From the NCBI GenBank assembly GCA_900543025.1, contig UQPP01000010.1, positions 1-56,578 of the forward strand: a stretch of 56,578 bases of DNA. Direction: 5' to 3'. Positions 47,369-55,485 of this stretch are shown here, piece by piece. Numbering within the stretch: position 1 is the first letter of the stretch; every line of letters starts with the position of its first letter. The notes beneath the pieces were generated by a model that ran no database searches, was not told the origin of the DNA, and worked only from the letters and a program-made list of their open reading frames with translations. This DNA is from an uncultured Collinsella sp. Its GTDB lineage: Bacteria; Actinomycetota; Coriobacteriia; Coriobacteriales; Coriobacteriaceae. A program made the translations under genes and the position numbers.

Positions 47369-48511
47369 TTAGGAACGCTGCTGCGGCTTCCAGGAGCCCA
47401 CGTTGGCGTCGTACTGATTAAGCGCGCTGTTGCCACCCTGAGCGATGGGCGCCAGGATCTCGCTTTGGTGAGAACTCATCGACTCGCCATCGGGAATGGC
47501 CAGCGAGATGTCCCAACTCTGGCAGATCACGTCGACGCGCTCATACATCCACTCGGCAAGCTGCTTTAAGTGGGCAATGTCGTCCGCATAGACCGTATCG
47601 TCCTGGTACTTAAGGTTGCTGAGCTCATCTTGCGTCTTTTTAATCTGGTCGCGCAGGGCGTAAGCACTCTGCGACAGCTCCTGACGGGTGGACAGCGGCG
47701 TTCGGAGATAGCCGTTGTTAAAGGAATCGATGACCTCGCCGATCTGGTCCTCGTCACCGTAGGACACGATGGTCTGATACAGACCGTCGAGCCTGGTATA
47801 GAGCTGATCATCGGTCAGCACGGTTTCTTCCTGGACCACCTCGGCAGAATCGTCTTGCTTGGTATCGTCCTCAGTCGCCTCGCCCTTTTGGCGCGTGGGG
47901 AAGGTGGTTTGTGCAGCTTGGCCAAACTGGTCGTAGAAGCCAGGCATGACACCCATGGGATCGGTCGTCACGAACCAATAGGCACCGCCGCAAACGACGG
48001 CAAGTACCGCGATGACGATGAGCGGCTTGGGGATATGACGCTTGTGCTTGTGATAGGCGTCCTCGTCGGGATGCACTTTGCGCTTGGGTTTTTGAGCATC
48101 GTCGTGCAGGGAAACGGGCGTGGGAATATCGACCTTGGGGATACCGAAATCCTTATCGAAAGCCGGCAGCACGCAGGTCTCGTTAGGATCGGCGGCGTCC
48201 GAAAGAACCGCGGCAGCCGAGGCGGGCGCATGAGGCACCTCGGTATCGATCTGCTCTTGCGTTAGGCGCGGAAAGCCCGCCGTGCGGCCCGCTGCCAGGT
48301 CGGATGCGGCCGCGTCCTCGGAGAGGATACCCGGAGCGGGGCGTCCGCATTTGGGACACGTACGATCGTGCGGAGAAAGACGGGCACCGCAGCCCTCGCA
48401 GAACACGAACTCGGTGTGCTCGGGGCCATCGCCCGGACCCACATAGGCGTTGCAGTAGGGGCAGAACGAGGCGCCGTCCTCGATAGTCTTAAGGCAATGC
48501 GGGCAGATCAC
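47369..48511 (-). CDS. Zinc-ribbon membrane protein of unknown role
   Basis: 380 residues. Two N-terminal zinc ribbons: CPHCLKTIEDGASFCPYC and CEGCGARLSPHDRTCPKC (four CxxC-type pairs). A disordered acidic linker and a basic stretch (HKHKRHIPK) precede one membrane helix (PLIVIAVLAVVCGGAYWFV). The ~190-residue outer part is acidic, then helical with possible coiled coil (LRDQIKKTQDELSNLK). The GTG start at VICPHC is preferred because GAGG lies 6 bases before it; a TTG ten codons upstream is possible. Function unknown. It may sense or scaffold, as other zinc-ribbon-plus-membrane proteins are proposed to do. Confidence 0.7.
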   Translation of the reverse strand: MICPHCLKTIEDGASFCPYCNAYVGPGDGPEHTEFVFCEGCGARLSPHDRTCPKCGRPAPGILSEDAAASDLAAGRTAGFPRLTQEQIDTEVPHAPASAAAVLSDAADPNETCVLPAFDKDFGIPKVDIPTPVSLHDDAQKPKRKVHPDEDAYHKHKRHIPKPLIVIAVLAVVCGGAYWFVTTDPMGVMPGFYDQFGQAAQTTFPTRQKGEATEDDTKQDDSAEVVQEETVLTDDQLYTRLDGLYQTIVSYGDEDQIGEVIDSFNNGYLRTPLSTRQELSQSAYALRDQIKKTQDELSNLKYQDDTVYADDIAHLKQLAEWMYERVDVICQSWDISLAIPDGESMSSHQSEILAPIAQGGNSALNQYDANVGSWKPQQRS

Positions 48512-48601
48512 GGCATCCTCTTTTCGAAGCAATTCAAACAATCGAGGTTAGAGCATAACATCGCCACGGCCCCACAGGAACAAGGCACCAATTCAACATC
48601 G

Positions 48602-48717
48602 CAGGGTAGCTAATTTGGGACGGGGCTTTTTTAGCTGCCCTGGCCGTCAATCGACCAAACCGATCGCGTTGTCAGCCAGGGCAGCTAAAAAAGCCCCGTC
48701 CCAAATTAGCTACCCTG
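48602..48717. repeat. Perfect 43-bp inverted repeat with a 30-base spacer
   Basis: Arms at 48602-48644 and 48675-48717 match at all 43 positions. Each arm starts CAGGGTAGCTAATTTGGGAC and contains GGGGCTTTTTTAGC, so a transcript from either strand forms a very long hairpin with T tracts. It fills the gap between the zinc-ribbon gene and the ATPase stop, 10 bases past the latter. It may be a MITE-like or REP-like element doubling as a bidirectional terminator. No flanking target-site duplication was seen. Confidence 0.9.
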
Positions 48718-48727
48718 TGAGGTGTGG

Positions 48728-51463
48728 TTACTTCTTCTTTTTACTTGGCATCGAGACTTTGATGCCTTGGGCGGACTTGGTCACGCGAGAGCGCCTGGCT
48801 CCGGTATTCTTCTTTTTCTTGGGCTGGGCCTGGGCCACGCCCTCGAGTACGCGGGCCTCGGCCTCGCGAGCGGTGCGATCTTCGCGGCGCTGCGCCATGT
48901 CGGCGGCGACGCGCTTGGCAAAACGCCCGGCCGTCGAACCCGTCGAGCTCACCTTGCCGCCACCGCGACCCAGGTGGACGCGCACACCACGGCCAAAACC
49001 AGTTGCGGTATGACGACGACGCGGCTTGAGCGAATCCATCATCGTGGCGAGCTTAAAGAACACCGAGCAGGTAAAGACCACGATAACAGCCAAGATAACC
49101 ATCTGGCCCATCGACAGGTTGGCAATGGACAGCAGCTCCGGGAATCCGATAACGCCCACCAGGATGCCGGCGACTACAAACACAAAGAGCACCACACGTA
49201 AGGGCGTGAGAGGCTGCGAAATGCGCCAGATCAGGCTGACGCTCGCCGCGTACGACGTAAGCAGGCACATCGTAGACAGCGTGAGCTGGCTAAAGCCAAA
49301 CACGCGCGCCACAAAGATATCGAGCGCCGCAGCCAAAATGACCGCAATCGACGCCGGCAGCGCCCGCTTGAGTACGTTCGTCAAAAACGCACCCTTCACG
49401 CGAGCATTGTTGGGCTCCAGTCCCAACACAAAGCCCGGCGCGCCGATGCAGAAGAAGTTAATGAGCGTCATCTGGATGGGCTCGAAGGGATACGGCGGCA
49501 GTGCGATGCACAGCGCCGCCAGGCCCATCGAGAACAGCGTCTTGGTCAGGAACAGCGAGGCCGAACGCTGAAGGTTGTTGATGGAGCGACGGCCCTCGGC
49601 CACCGCGGCGGGCATCGAGGCAAAGTCGTTGTCGACGAGCACGATCTCGGCCACGTTGCGCGCGGCATCGGAGCCGGCCGCCATGGCCACGGAGCAGTCG
49701 GCCTCCTTGAGCGCCAGCACGTCGTTGACGCCGTCGCCCGTCATGCCCACGGTGTGCTCACGGCGCTTGAGCGCCTGCACGAGCTCGCGCTTCTGCTGCG
49801 GGGTCACACGACCAAAGACATGGTAGCGGTCCACCGCGGCATCGAGCTTGGCCGGCGTATCGAGCGTCGTGGCGTCCACATAAGCGTCCGCCCCCGGCAC
49901 GCCCACCACACGCGCGATCGACGACACCGTACGCGGGTCGTCGCCACTGATCACGTTGAGGGTCACGCCCTGCTCGTTAAAGTAGCCGATGGTCTCGGCC
50001 GCCGAGGTACGAATCTCGTCGCGGATGGTCACAAAGCCCACGGGCTCAGCCTCGCCCACCATATCGCCATCGGGCGTAAAGCCGTCCACGCGAGCCACCA
50101 CAAGCACGCGGCAGGTGTCGGCAAGCTCGGCCACACGGTTCTCGACCTGCGCAAACGCACGATCAGAGAGCACAAACTGCGCTGCGCCCATCACATAGGA
50201 GCCCTGCGCAAACGAGGCGCCGCTCCACTTTTTGGACGACGAGAACGGAATGACCGACAGCGGCTCGGACACCTCGACCGGACGATCGGCGTAGTAGTTG
50301 AGCAGCGCTTGGCAGGTCTCGTTGGCATCTGCCGAGGTCGCACGTGCTACGTTGGCAAGCGCAAAGTCGAGCACCGTGGTCTCGACGGGGACAGCCGCCT
50401 CGTCCGAGTCCGCGCCAAAGCCAACACCCTCAACAGGCAGCGGGTAGGTGCCCTCGACCTCCATACGGCCCGAGGTAATGGTGCCCGTCTTGTCCAGGCA
50501 CAGCACGTCGACGCGCGCGAGCGTCTCGATACAGTAGAGCTGCTGCGCGAGTACCTTGCGGCGCGCCAGACGCACCGTGGCGATGGCAAGCACCGACGAA
50601 GTCAGCAGCACCAGGCCCTGCGGAATCATGCCCAAAAGAGCGCCCACCGTAGACAGCAGCGCCGACGAAGGCACGCGACCGGCAAGCAGCTCGGAAAAAC
50701 ACCACGAAAGCGCGCTATCGCCCGGCGTACCGGCAGCATCCCACAGCTCGCTCACGCTCGAGGCAAAGAGCGCCAGGCCGAGCGGAATCATAATGAGGCT
50801 CGCAAAGCGCACGATGGCGTTGAGCGCATTCATGATCTCGGAATTGACCTTTTTGACGTACTTGGCCTCGTTGTTGATCTTGGCCACGTAGTTGTCGGCG
50901 CCAACATGGATCACGCGGGCGCGCAGCAGGCCCGAGTCGATAAAGCTGCCGCTCATGAGCTCGGAGCCGGGCTGCTTTTTGATGAGATCGCTCTCGCCCG
51001 TCAGCAGGCTCTCGTTCACGAGTGCCTCACCCGAAACCACCACGGCGTCGGCCGGAATCTGGTCACCGCGCCCCAAGCGGATGATGTCATCGAGCACGAT
51101 CTGGTCCAAGTCGAGCTCCACCTCGGCACCGTCGCGCACCGCGATGGCCTTCTTAGAGGTCAGCAGCGTAAGCTTATCGACCATCTTCTTGGAGCGCATG
51201 GACTGAATGACGCCGATGGCGGTATTCAAAAACACCACGAACAGGAACGTGAGGTTCTTGAACGATCCGGTCAGCAACACCAAAATCGCCAAGACAGCGT
51301 TGATCAAGTTAAACAGTGTGCAGAGGTTCTCGATGATGAGCTCTTTGACCGATTTGGTCTTAAGCTCCATGTTGCGGTTGATCTTACCGGCGGCGATACG
51401 CTCCTCGACCTCGGCGGTCGAAAGCCCGCGCTCGATATCCGTTGCTGCCATACCACGTCCCAT
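48728..51463 (-). CDS. P-type cation-transporting ATPase with long basic C-terminal tail
   Basis: 911 residues. P-type motifs: LTGESDLIKK (actuator TGES), CLDKTGTITSG (phosphorylated Asp), MTGDGVNDVLALKEADCSVAM (hinge, marks only). Multiple membrane segments. The overall pattern resembles the CtpE-like calcium or cation ATPases of actinobacteria; the ion is not proven. After the last helix comes a ~95-residue Arg/Lys-rich, low-complexity tail ending SMPSKKKK, atypical for the family. Start is uncertain: ATG at 51463 or 51451, neither with a strong ribosome site. It is the last core gene before the phage-like block. Confidence 0.88.
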   Translation of the reverse strand: MGRGMAATDIERGLSTAEVEERIAAGKINRNMELKTKSVKELIIENLCTLFNLINAVLAILVLLTGSFKNLTFLFVVFLNTAIGVIQSMRSKKMVDKLTLLTSKKAIAVRDGAEVELDLDQIVLDDIIRLGRGDQIPADAVVVSGEALVNESLLTGESDLIKKQPGSELMSGSFIDSGLLRARVIHVGADNYVAKINNEAKYVKKVNSEIMNALNAIVRFASLIMIPLGLALFASSVSELWDAAGTPGDSALSWCFSELLAGRVPSSALLSTVGALLGMIPQGLVLLTSSVLAIATVRLARRKVLAQQLYCIETLARVDVLCLDKTGTITSGRMEVEGTYPLPVEGVGFGADSDEAAVPVETTVLDFALANVARATSADANETCQALLNYYADRPVEVSEPLSVIPFSSSKKWSGASFAQGSYVMGAAQFVLSDRAFAQVENRVAELADTCRVLVVARVDGFTPDGDMVGEAEPVGFVTIRDEIRTSAAETIGYFNEQGVTLNVISGDDPRTVSSIARVVGVPGADAYVDATTLDTPAKLDAAVDRYHVFGRVTPQQKRELVQALKRREHTVGMTGDGVNDVLALKEADCSVAMAAGSDAARNVAEIVLVDNDFASMPAAVAEGRRSINNLQRSASLFLTKTLFSMGLAALCIALPPYPFEPIQMTLINFFCIGAPGFVLGLEPNNARVKGAFLTNVLKRALPASIAVILAAALDIFVARVFGFSQLTLSTMCLLTSYAASVSLIWRISQPLTPLRVVLFVFVVAGILVGVIGFPELLSIANLSMGQMVILAVIVVFTCSVFFKLATMMDSLKPRRRHTATGFGRGVRVHLGRGGGKVSSTGSTAGRFAKRVAADMAQRREDRTAREAEARVLEGVAQAQPKKKKNTGARRSRVTKSAQGIKVSMPSKKKK

Positions 51464-51479
51464 CACGTCGCGTCGGTAT

Positions 51480-51514
51480 AAGAAAACCGCCCGGACCATG
51501 CGAGGTTCGGACGG
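51480..51514 (-). terminator. Terminator between the phage lysis genes and the ATPase
   Basis: An 11-bp stem with one mismatch and one G-U pair, 6-nt loop, then TTTTCTT on the minus strand. It ends only ~17 bases before the ATPase start, so it can stop phage late transcription from entering that gene, or act as an attenuator in the ATPase leader. Confidence 0.8.
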
Positions 51515-51606
51515 TCTTACGTTCGATGGTGCCCCGTTTGCAAGAATACTCGAACGATGATAACCGTCGTGAACGGGGCTGTCTACCTCATGCTTCCGCG
51601 CGCGGC

Positions 51607-52665
51607 CTAGATCTTGAGCACCTGACCGGGGTAAATGAGGTTCGGGTTGCTGATGCCGTTCTTGGCGGCGATGGCCTGATAGGTGGTGCCGAACTTGGCG
51701 GCGATGCCGGAAAGCGTGTCGCCGCTCTTCACGACGTAGGTGGTCTGCTTGCCCTTGCCGTTGATGATGTCCTGCGCCTCCCGGTACTTGCCTCCGCACG
51801 CCTCGATGACGGTCTGGCGAACCGGGTTGTTTCCGTACTTCCCGGCCCTGATCCACTTGGCGAGCGTGGACGCGGAGGCGTCGTGTGTGTCGTTGATGAA
51901 GCCCTGAACATCGTCGTAGCGGCTGCCGCAGTAGTCCCTGCGGGCGTCGCCATTAATGTCGTTGGTGACGATATGGTACACGAGGTCGAGCGTCGAGCCG
52001 GAAGGAGCGGAGGCCGAAGGTTTGGACGGAGCCGGAGAGGGAGCCGAGGCACCTCCGCTTGGGTTGGCGTACTTCTTCCAAGCCGCAGCGTCCATGTACG
52101 CCTTGTTTAGGTCAAGGTTTCCGCTGTAGCCGGAGAGGCGGCCGCAAGAGCTGTACTGGCGGATGGCGCACGAGTAGGCCCCCTCGTTCCAAGGCGCATC
52201 CTGATAGCCGGTGGCGTTCATGTTTGCGTACTGCGCGATCCAGAGGGCGCAGTTGAGCGCGTCGGCGATGGGCTTCACCTGAGCCATGCGGCTCTGCTGC
52301 ACGTAGATGACGGGCGGGATTCCGGTGCGGTCGATGACGCGCTGCGCGACCTGCCGCAGGTAGTCCTCGTTGCCCCATGCGCTGTTCTGGTTGCTTTCCC
52401 AGTCGAGGCACAGCATGCCCTCGCCGACCCAGTTCTTGATGTTGTCGATGAAGAAGTCGGCCTCGCCGATAGCGCCGGAACCGTCGATGTAGTGATATAC
52501 GCCGAAAAGCTTGCCACGAGCGCGGGCCTGCTCGACCTGACGCGCGCAGTCCGGGGAGACGTAGGTCTTGCCCTGCGTGGCCTTGGCGATGATGAAGTCA
52601 TAGGGAACGACGTCAAGGTTGATGCCGTTCTGCCAGTTGCTGATGTCGATACCGTTCATGGACAT
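51607..52665 (-). CDS. Phage endolysin: GH25 muramidase with CW_7-like repeats and LysM
   Basis: Cuts the glycan strands of peptidoglycan at the end of the lytic cycle. Residues ~1-195 are a GH25 domain (GIDISNWQNGINL, GVYHYIDGSG, catalytic DxE as LCLDWESN). A Pro/Ser/Ala linker follows, then two repeats resembling Cpl-7 wall-binding units (DDVQGFIND; RAGKYGNNPVRQ ... REAQDIINGK), and a C-terminal LysM (YVVKSGDTLSGIAAKFGTT). 352 residues. ATG with AAGGGG 6 bases upstream; two bases after the C39-like gene. No signal peptide is seen, so release needs the holin. Confidence 0.93.
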   Translation of the reverse strand: MSMNGIDISNWQNGINLDVVPYDFIIAKATQGKTYVSPDCARQVEQARARGKLFGVYHYIDGSGAIGEADFFIDNIKNWVGEGMLCLDWESNQNSAWGNEDYLRQVAQRVIDRTGIPPVIYVQQSRMAQVKPIADALNCALWIAQYANMNATGYQDAPWNEGAYSCAIRQYSSCGRLSGYSGNLDLNKAYMDAAAWKKYANPSGGASAPSPAPSKPSASAPSGSTLDLVYHIVTNDINGDARRDYCGSRYDDVQGFINDTHDASASTLAKWIRAGKYGNNPVRQTVIEACGGKYREAQDIINGKGKQTTYVVKSGDTLSGIAAKFGTTYQAIAAKNGISNPNLIYPGQVLKI

Positions 52666-52667
52666 TT

Positions 52668-53264
52668 CTAGCCCCTTCCGATCGAGATGAAGTAGTCCCA
52701 AGCGACGGCGTTGAACTCGTCGTAGTCGAGTGCGACGGGATACGCCTCGCACGGGTCGTGGATTGTGATGTGGCCGTAAAGGTTCTCCGTTATGAGCACC
52801 ACGTGGCCGCCGTACTCGCGCCCGTCCTCGTGGAGTGCGCCCTCCATGGTTCCGAACACCAGACGCCCGGCGGCGGACTCCTCAAGCGCCCGCGATCTGT
52901 CCTCGTAGAGAACCGTGTAGTCGAGCTTCGGGTCTTGCTGCGCCATCCACTCGCAGAAGCCGGGCATGTAGTTCTGCCCGTCCTGAACGTAGTCGTTGCC
53001 CACGAGGTTGAGCAGCATGGGCGGCGTGCACGTCTCGCCAGAAAGCCTCTCCCAAGCCATGGCCGCGCACGTGAGACCGCAGCCGGACGTGGCGAGGTCT
53101 GCGCCGGCGTAGGGCAGCCCGCCCCACCGCTCGTCCGTCTGCATGTAGAGCGGGACTTGCGGCTCGGCGGGCGTGTCGTACACGACGGGGAGCTGCTCCG
53201 GCTCCTCCTCGACGGGATGCGGCTGAGTCCATACCACGAGCGCGCCGAAGAGGAACAGGGCCAC
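52668..53264 (-). CDS. Membrane-anchored C39-like cysteine peptidase
   Basis: About 198 residues from a GTG. A single N-terminal hydrophobic helix (VALFLFGALVVW) is followed by a Peptidase_C39-like domain: VPLYMQTDERWGGLPY, catalytic Cys in SGCGLTCAAMAWER, His in GGHVVLITEN and a final HDPCEAYP. The start is ambiguous: no ATG exists close by, and the reading frame begins under the end of the holin gene, so the GTG right after the holin stop, reached by re-initiation, is the best guess. Placed between holin and endolysin, it may cut peptide cross-bridges or act as a superinfection or maturation factor; both are inference. Confidence 0.7.
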   Translation of the reverse strand: MALFLFGALVVWTQPHPVEEEPEQLPVVYDTPAEPQVPLYMQTDERWGGLPYAGADLATSGCGLTCAAMAWERLSGETCTPPMLLNLVGNDYVQDGQNYMPGFCEWMAQQDPKLDYTVLYEDRSRALEESAAGRLVFGTMEGALHEDGREYGGHVVLITENLYGHITIHDPCEAYPVALDYDEFNAVAWDYFISIGRG

Positions 53265-53275
53265 GAGAAGGAGCG

Positions 53276-53509
53276 CTACTGCTGCTTGGAGAGCGGGCTT
53301 GTGCCCTCCTCCACCTCCGGCACGCCAACGATGCTCGTGAGCACCGACGCGACCGCAGCCGTGGCCGCGAGCGCCGCGATCTGCGGCCAGTCCAGCGCGG
53401 TAATGGAGACCACGGTCGTTCCCATGGCGGCGAGCGCCGTCTGGGCTGCGGTCTTGACGGCGCGGACGCCCGCCGCGACGAACCACTTCTTGATTCCGTC
53501 CTTGGTCAT
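53276..53509 (-). CDS. Phage holin, r1t-like
   Basis: 77 residues with two hydrophobic helices (AAQTALAAMGTTVVSITALD and QIAALAATAAVASVLTSIVG) separated by a short turn, with a basic N-terminus (MTKDGIKKW). The pattern AVKTAAQTALA ... ALDWPQ ... SVLTSI fits the r1t-type holin family. It makes membrane pores that release the endolysin. It lies directly upstream of the peptidase and endolysin. Confidence 0.85.
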   Translation of the reverse strand: MTKDGIKKWFVAAGVRAVKTAAQTALAAMGTTVVSITALDWPQIAALAATAAVASVLTSIVGVPEVEEGTSPLSKQQ

Positions 53510-53523
53510 GGTTGAACCCCTTT

Positions 53524-54054
53524 CTAACTTTCATCGCCCGCTCCCTTGCGTCGGACGACGATTGCGTGAACCTCGTCAATCTGCTTGGCCATGTGCGAGG
53601 TGGTCTGGTCGATGCGCTGGGCGGTGGCCTCGGTGTGCTCCAAGCGCCCGCCCATCTCGTGGCTTCGCTCCTTGGAGTCGCCGACCTGCGTAGAGAGCAC
53701 CTCTAGGATTCGCGTCTGCGCCTGCTGGCCGTTGGAAAGCGTCTCGATGACGCGCGTCTGCTCGTTCTGCGCGGCCACCTGCTGCTGGGTGGTCTTGATG
53801 CGCTCGCGCTCGCGGGAGTCGAGGGTCTTGTCCGCCGTCTCCTGCACCTCGATGCGGTAGCGCTCGATCTCAAGCTTCTTCTCCTCGATGGCGCGCTCGT
53901 TCTCAAGCTGCTTCTCCTTGAGGGCGCGGCGCTGGGGCATTCCCCACTTGACGACCACGAAGCAGATAGCCGCAACGGTGAAGGCGAGGAGGGCGGCAAG
54001 CGGCTCGGCTATGGCGGCGGCCTCGAACCCTCCCGCTAGGGCATCCCCGCTCAT
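53524..54054 (-). CDS. Membrane-anchored coiled-coil phage protein
   Basis: 176 residues, function unknown. One N-terminal membrane helix (LAALLAFTVAAICFVVVKWG), then a long charged coiled coil (ALKEKQLENERAIEEKKLEI, continuing to about residue 160) rich in Glu, Gln and Arg. It could assist lysis, as a spanin-like or XhlA-like factor, or sit in the virion. It overlaps the upstream 72-residue gene by four bases (ATGA), showing coupling, and precedes the holin by 15 bases. Confidence 0.65.
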   Translation of the reverse strand: MSGDALAGGFEAAAIAEPLAALLAFTVAAICFVVVKWGMPQRRALKEKQLENERAIEEKKLEIERYRIEVQETADKTLDSRERERIKTTQQQVAAQNEQTRVIETLSNGQQAQTRILEVLSTQVGDSKERSHEMGGRLEHTEATAQRIDQTTSHMAKQIDEVHAIVVRRKGAGDES

Positions 54055-54269
54055 GCCTCCTCCGGCACATAAGCCGAGGGGGCCGTCTCAAGCTCGGCCT
54101 CGCAGGCGTTGATCTTGGCGCGAAGCTCCTCGCGCTGGGCCTTGACCGGCTCCCATTCCTCATCTGGCATAACGCCGTCAGCGTGCTTGAGGGCCTTGTA
54201 GTCGCTCTGCACGAGAAGCTGCTTGTAACCGTTGATCTCGGCCTCGATGGCCTCTCTGGTTCGCTCCAT
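54051..54269 (-). CDS. Small phage protein (72 aa)
   Basis: A short, charged, mostly helical protein. YKALKHADGVM and EEWEPVKAQREELRAKINA resemble small phage proteins found next to tail genes, but I cannot name the family. AGGAG lies 7 bases before the ATG. It overlaps the next gene by four bases. It lies between the DGR reverse transcriptase and the lysis genes. Confidence 0.6.
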   Translation of the reverse strand: MERTREAIEAEINGYKQLLVQSDYKALKHADGVMPDEEWEPVKAQREELRAKINACEAELETAPSAYVPEEA

Positions 54270-54345
54270 GGCGCACTCCTTTCATAGGGTGCGCACATCG
54301 TATGGGCGGCGTGAGATTACGCGGCGGCCTTGAGCCTAGTCAGGG

Positions 54346-55485
54346 TCAGGATTTCCGCTCCGGGGGGGGGTATTCATTGCCGAACAGTTCCTTGTAGAGC
54401 CTGTCCATGCTGAGGACGGTTTCGTGCGCGTCGAGCCTGAGCATGCCGCCGCGCCAGCTCTGGTATGACTGGCTTATCTGCCTCAGCGTTATCTCGCCAC
54501 GGTCTAGCATGCGGAGCATCGCCTTGAGCTTGCGGCGCTCGCGGGTTATGGCCTCGCGGCTCGGGCGCACGACGACCTTGCCCGTGGGGCCGTAGTAGAA
54601 CCGCTTCTTGAGGAACCTGAAGCCGCGCGATAGCTTGACGATACGCGTCTTCTTCTTGTTGATTGTGATGCCGAGGTCATCGCACAGTATCTCGATGCAG
54701 GCCAAGACCAGCTTGAGCTTGTCCTTGCTCATGTCGATGTAGTAGGAATCGTCCATGTAACGGCCCGTCGCCTCAAGCCCCGCCATCTCCTCCGCCCAGT
54801 GGTCGATGGGGTTCGGGAGCGCAACCGCGAGTATCTGGTTCGGCTCGCTTCCGAGGCCGAGGCCCACGTCGCCGCATGCGTCTATGAGGCTGTTTGTCAG
54901 CGCCACGAGACGTTCGTCATCGAGGGCCTTCATCACGAGCCGCTTGGCCGCGTCGTGGTCGATGCGCGCGAAGTAGTCGCTGAAGTCCACGAGCAGCACG
55001 TAGCCATCGGTTCCGTGCCGCCGGTAGTGGCGCGCGAGCTGGTTCTTGAGCCGCGCTATAGCGTAGTCGACGCCCCTGCCCTTCATGTTGGCGGAGTTGC
55101 CGGCGGTGAGCGTCGGCATGATCGCGGGGACGAGCGCGTTCTGGCTCAGCGACTTGTGTACGACCCGCTCGCTAAAGTGCACGGACGATATGTGCCGCAG
55201 CTTGCCGCGCTCAATGAGGTCGAACTCGTGGAAGCCGCGCCGGATGTCCTCGCCGTTCAGCAGGTCTTGGCGTGCCTTGTAGACGTTGCCCAGAACGTGG
55301 AGGCAGTAGCCCTGAACGGACGCCTTCCACGACACACCGCGCCTCGACTTCATGGCGGCGTCGTAGAGCGCGTCCATGTCGGCGATACGCTCAAGCGTGA
55401 GGCCGTTTATTCTCTCGGCCCTGTTGCGGGCGCGTTTTTCCTCGCGCCTAGCCCTGCGGGCAGCGCGCCTGTCGTCTGAGTTCAT
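54346..55485 (-). CDS. DGR reverse transcriptase
   Basis: Copies the TR RNA into adenine-mutated cDNA that replaces the VR. 379 residues from the ATG with GGGGTG 6 bases upstream (a GTG three codons earlier is possible). Polymerase motifs: LLVDFSDYFARID (first catalytic Asp), GLGLGSEPNQILAV (motif 4, where DGR enzymes usually show GxxxSQ), RYMDDSYYID (YMDD box) and ITINKKKTRIV. The first ~35 residues are Arg-rich. No maturase, endonuclease or retron features were seen. TR lies 215 bases upstream and avd beyond it, as in classic DGRs. A run of nine C is near the 3' end (minus strand). Confidence 0.93.
   Translation of the reverse strand: MNSDDRRAARRARREEKRARNRAERINGLTLERIADMDALYDAAMKSRRGVSWKASVQGYCLHVLGNVYKARQDLLNGEDIRRGFHEFDLIERGKLRHISSVHFSERVVHKSLSQNALVPAIMPTLTAGNSANMKGRGVDYAIARLKNQLARHYRRHGTDGYVLLVDFSDYFARIDHDAAKRLVMKALDDERLVALTNSLIDACGDVGLGLGSEPNQILAVALPNPIDHWAEEMAGLEATGRYMDDSYYIDMSKDKLKLVLACIEILCDDLGITINKKKTRIVKLSRGFRFLKKRFYYGPTGKVVVRPSREAITRERRKLKAMLRMLDRGEITLRQISQSYQSWRGGMLRLDAHETVLSMDRLYKELFGNEYPPPERKS

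Noticed and set aside
51480..51620. A tRNA or clear attachment site at the phage border
   Set aside because: No tRNA structure is visible and no repeated core can be tested because the other end of the prophage is outside the window.
51464..51856. N-terminal extension of the ATPase frame into the endolysin region
   Set aside because: The extra ~130 residues are Arg/His-rich, overlap the endolysin in another frame, and cross a terminator hairpin.
54346..55485. Retron or group II intron origin of the reverse transcriptase
   Set aside because: No msr/msd-like RNA, maturase or endonuclease part is seen, while a TR/VR pair with A-only differences is present.
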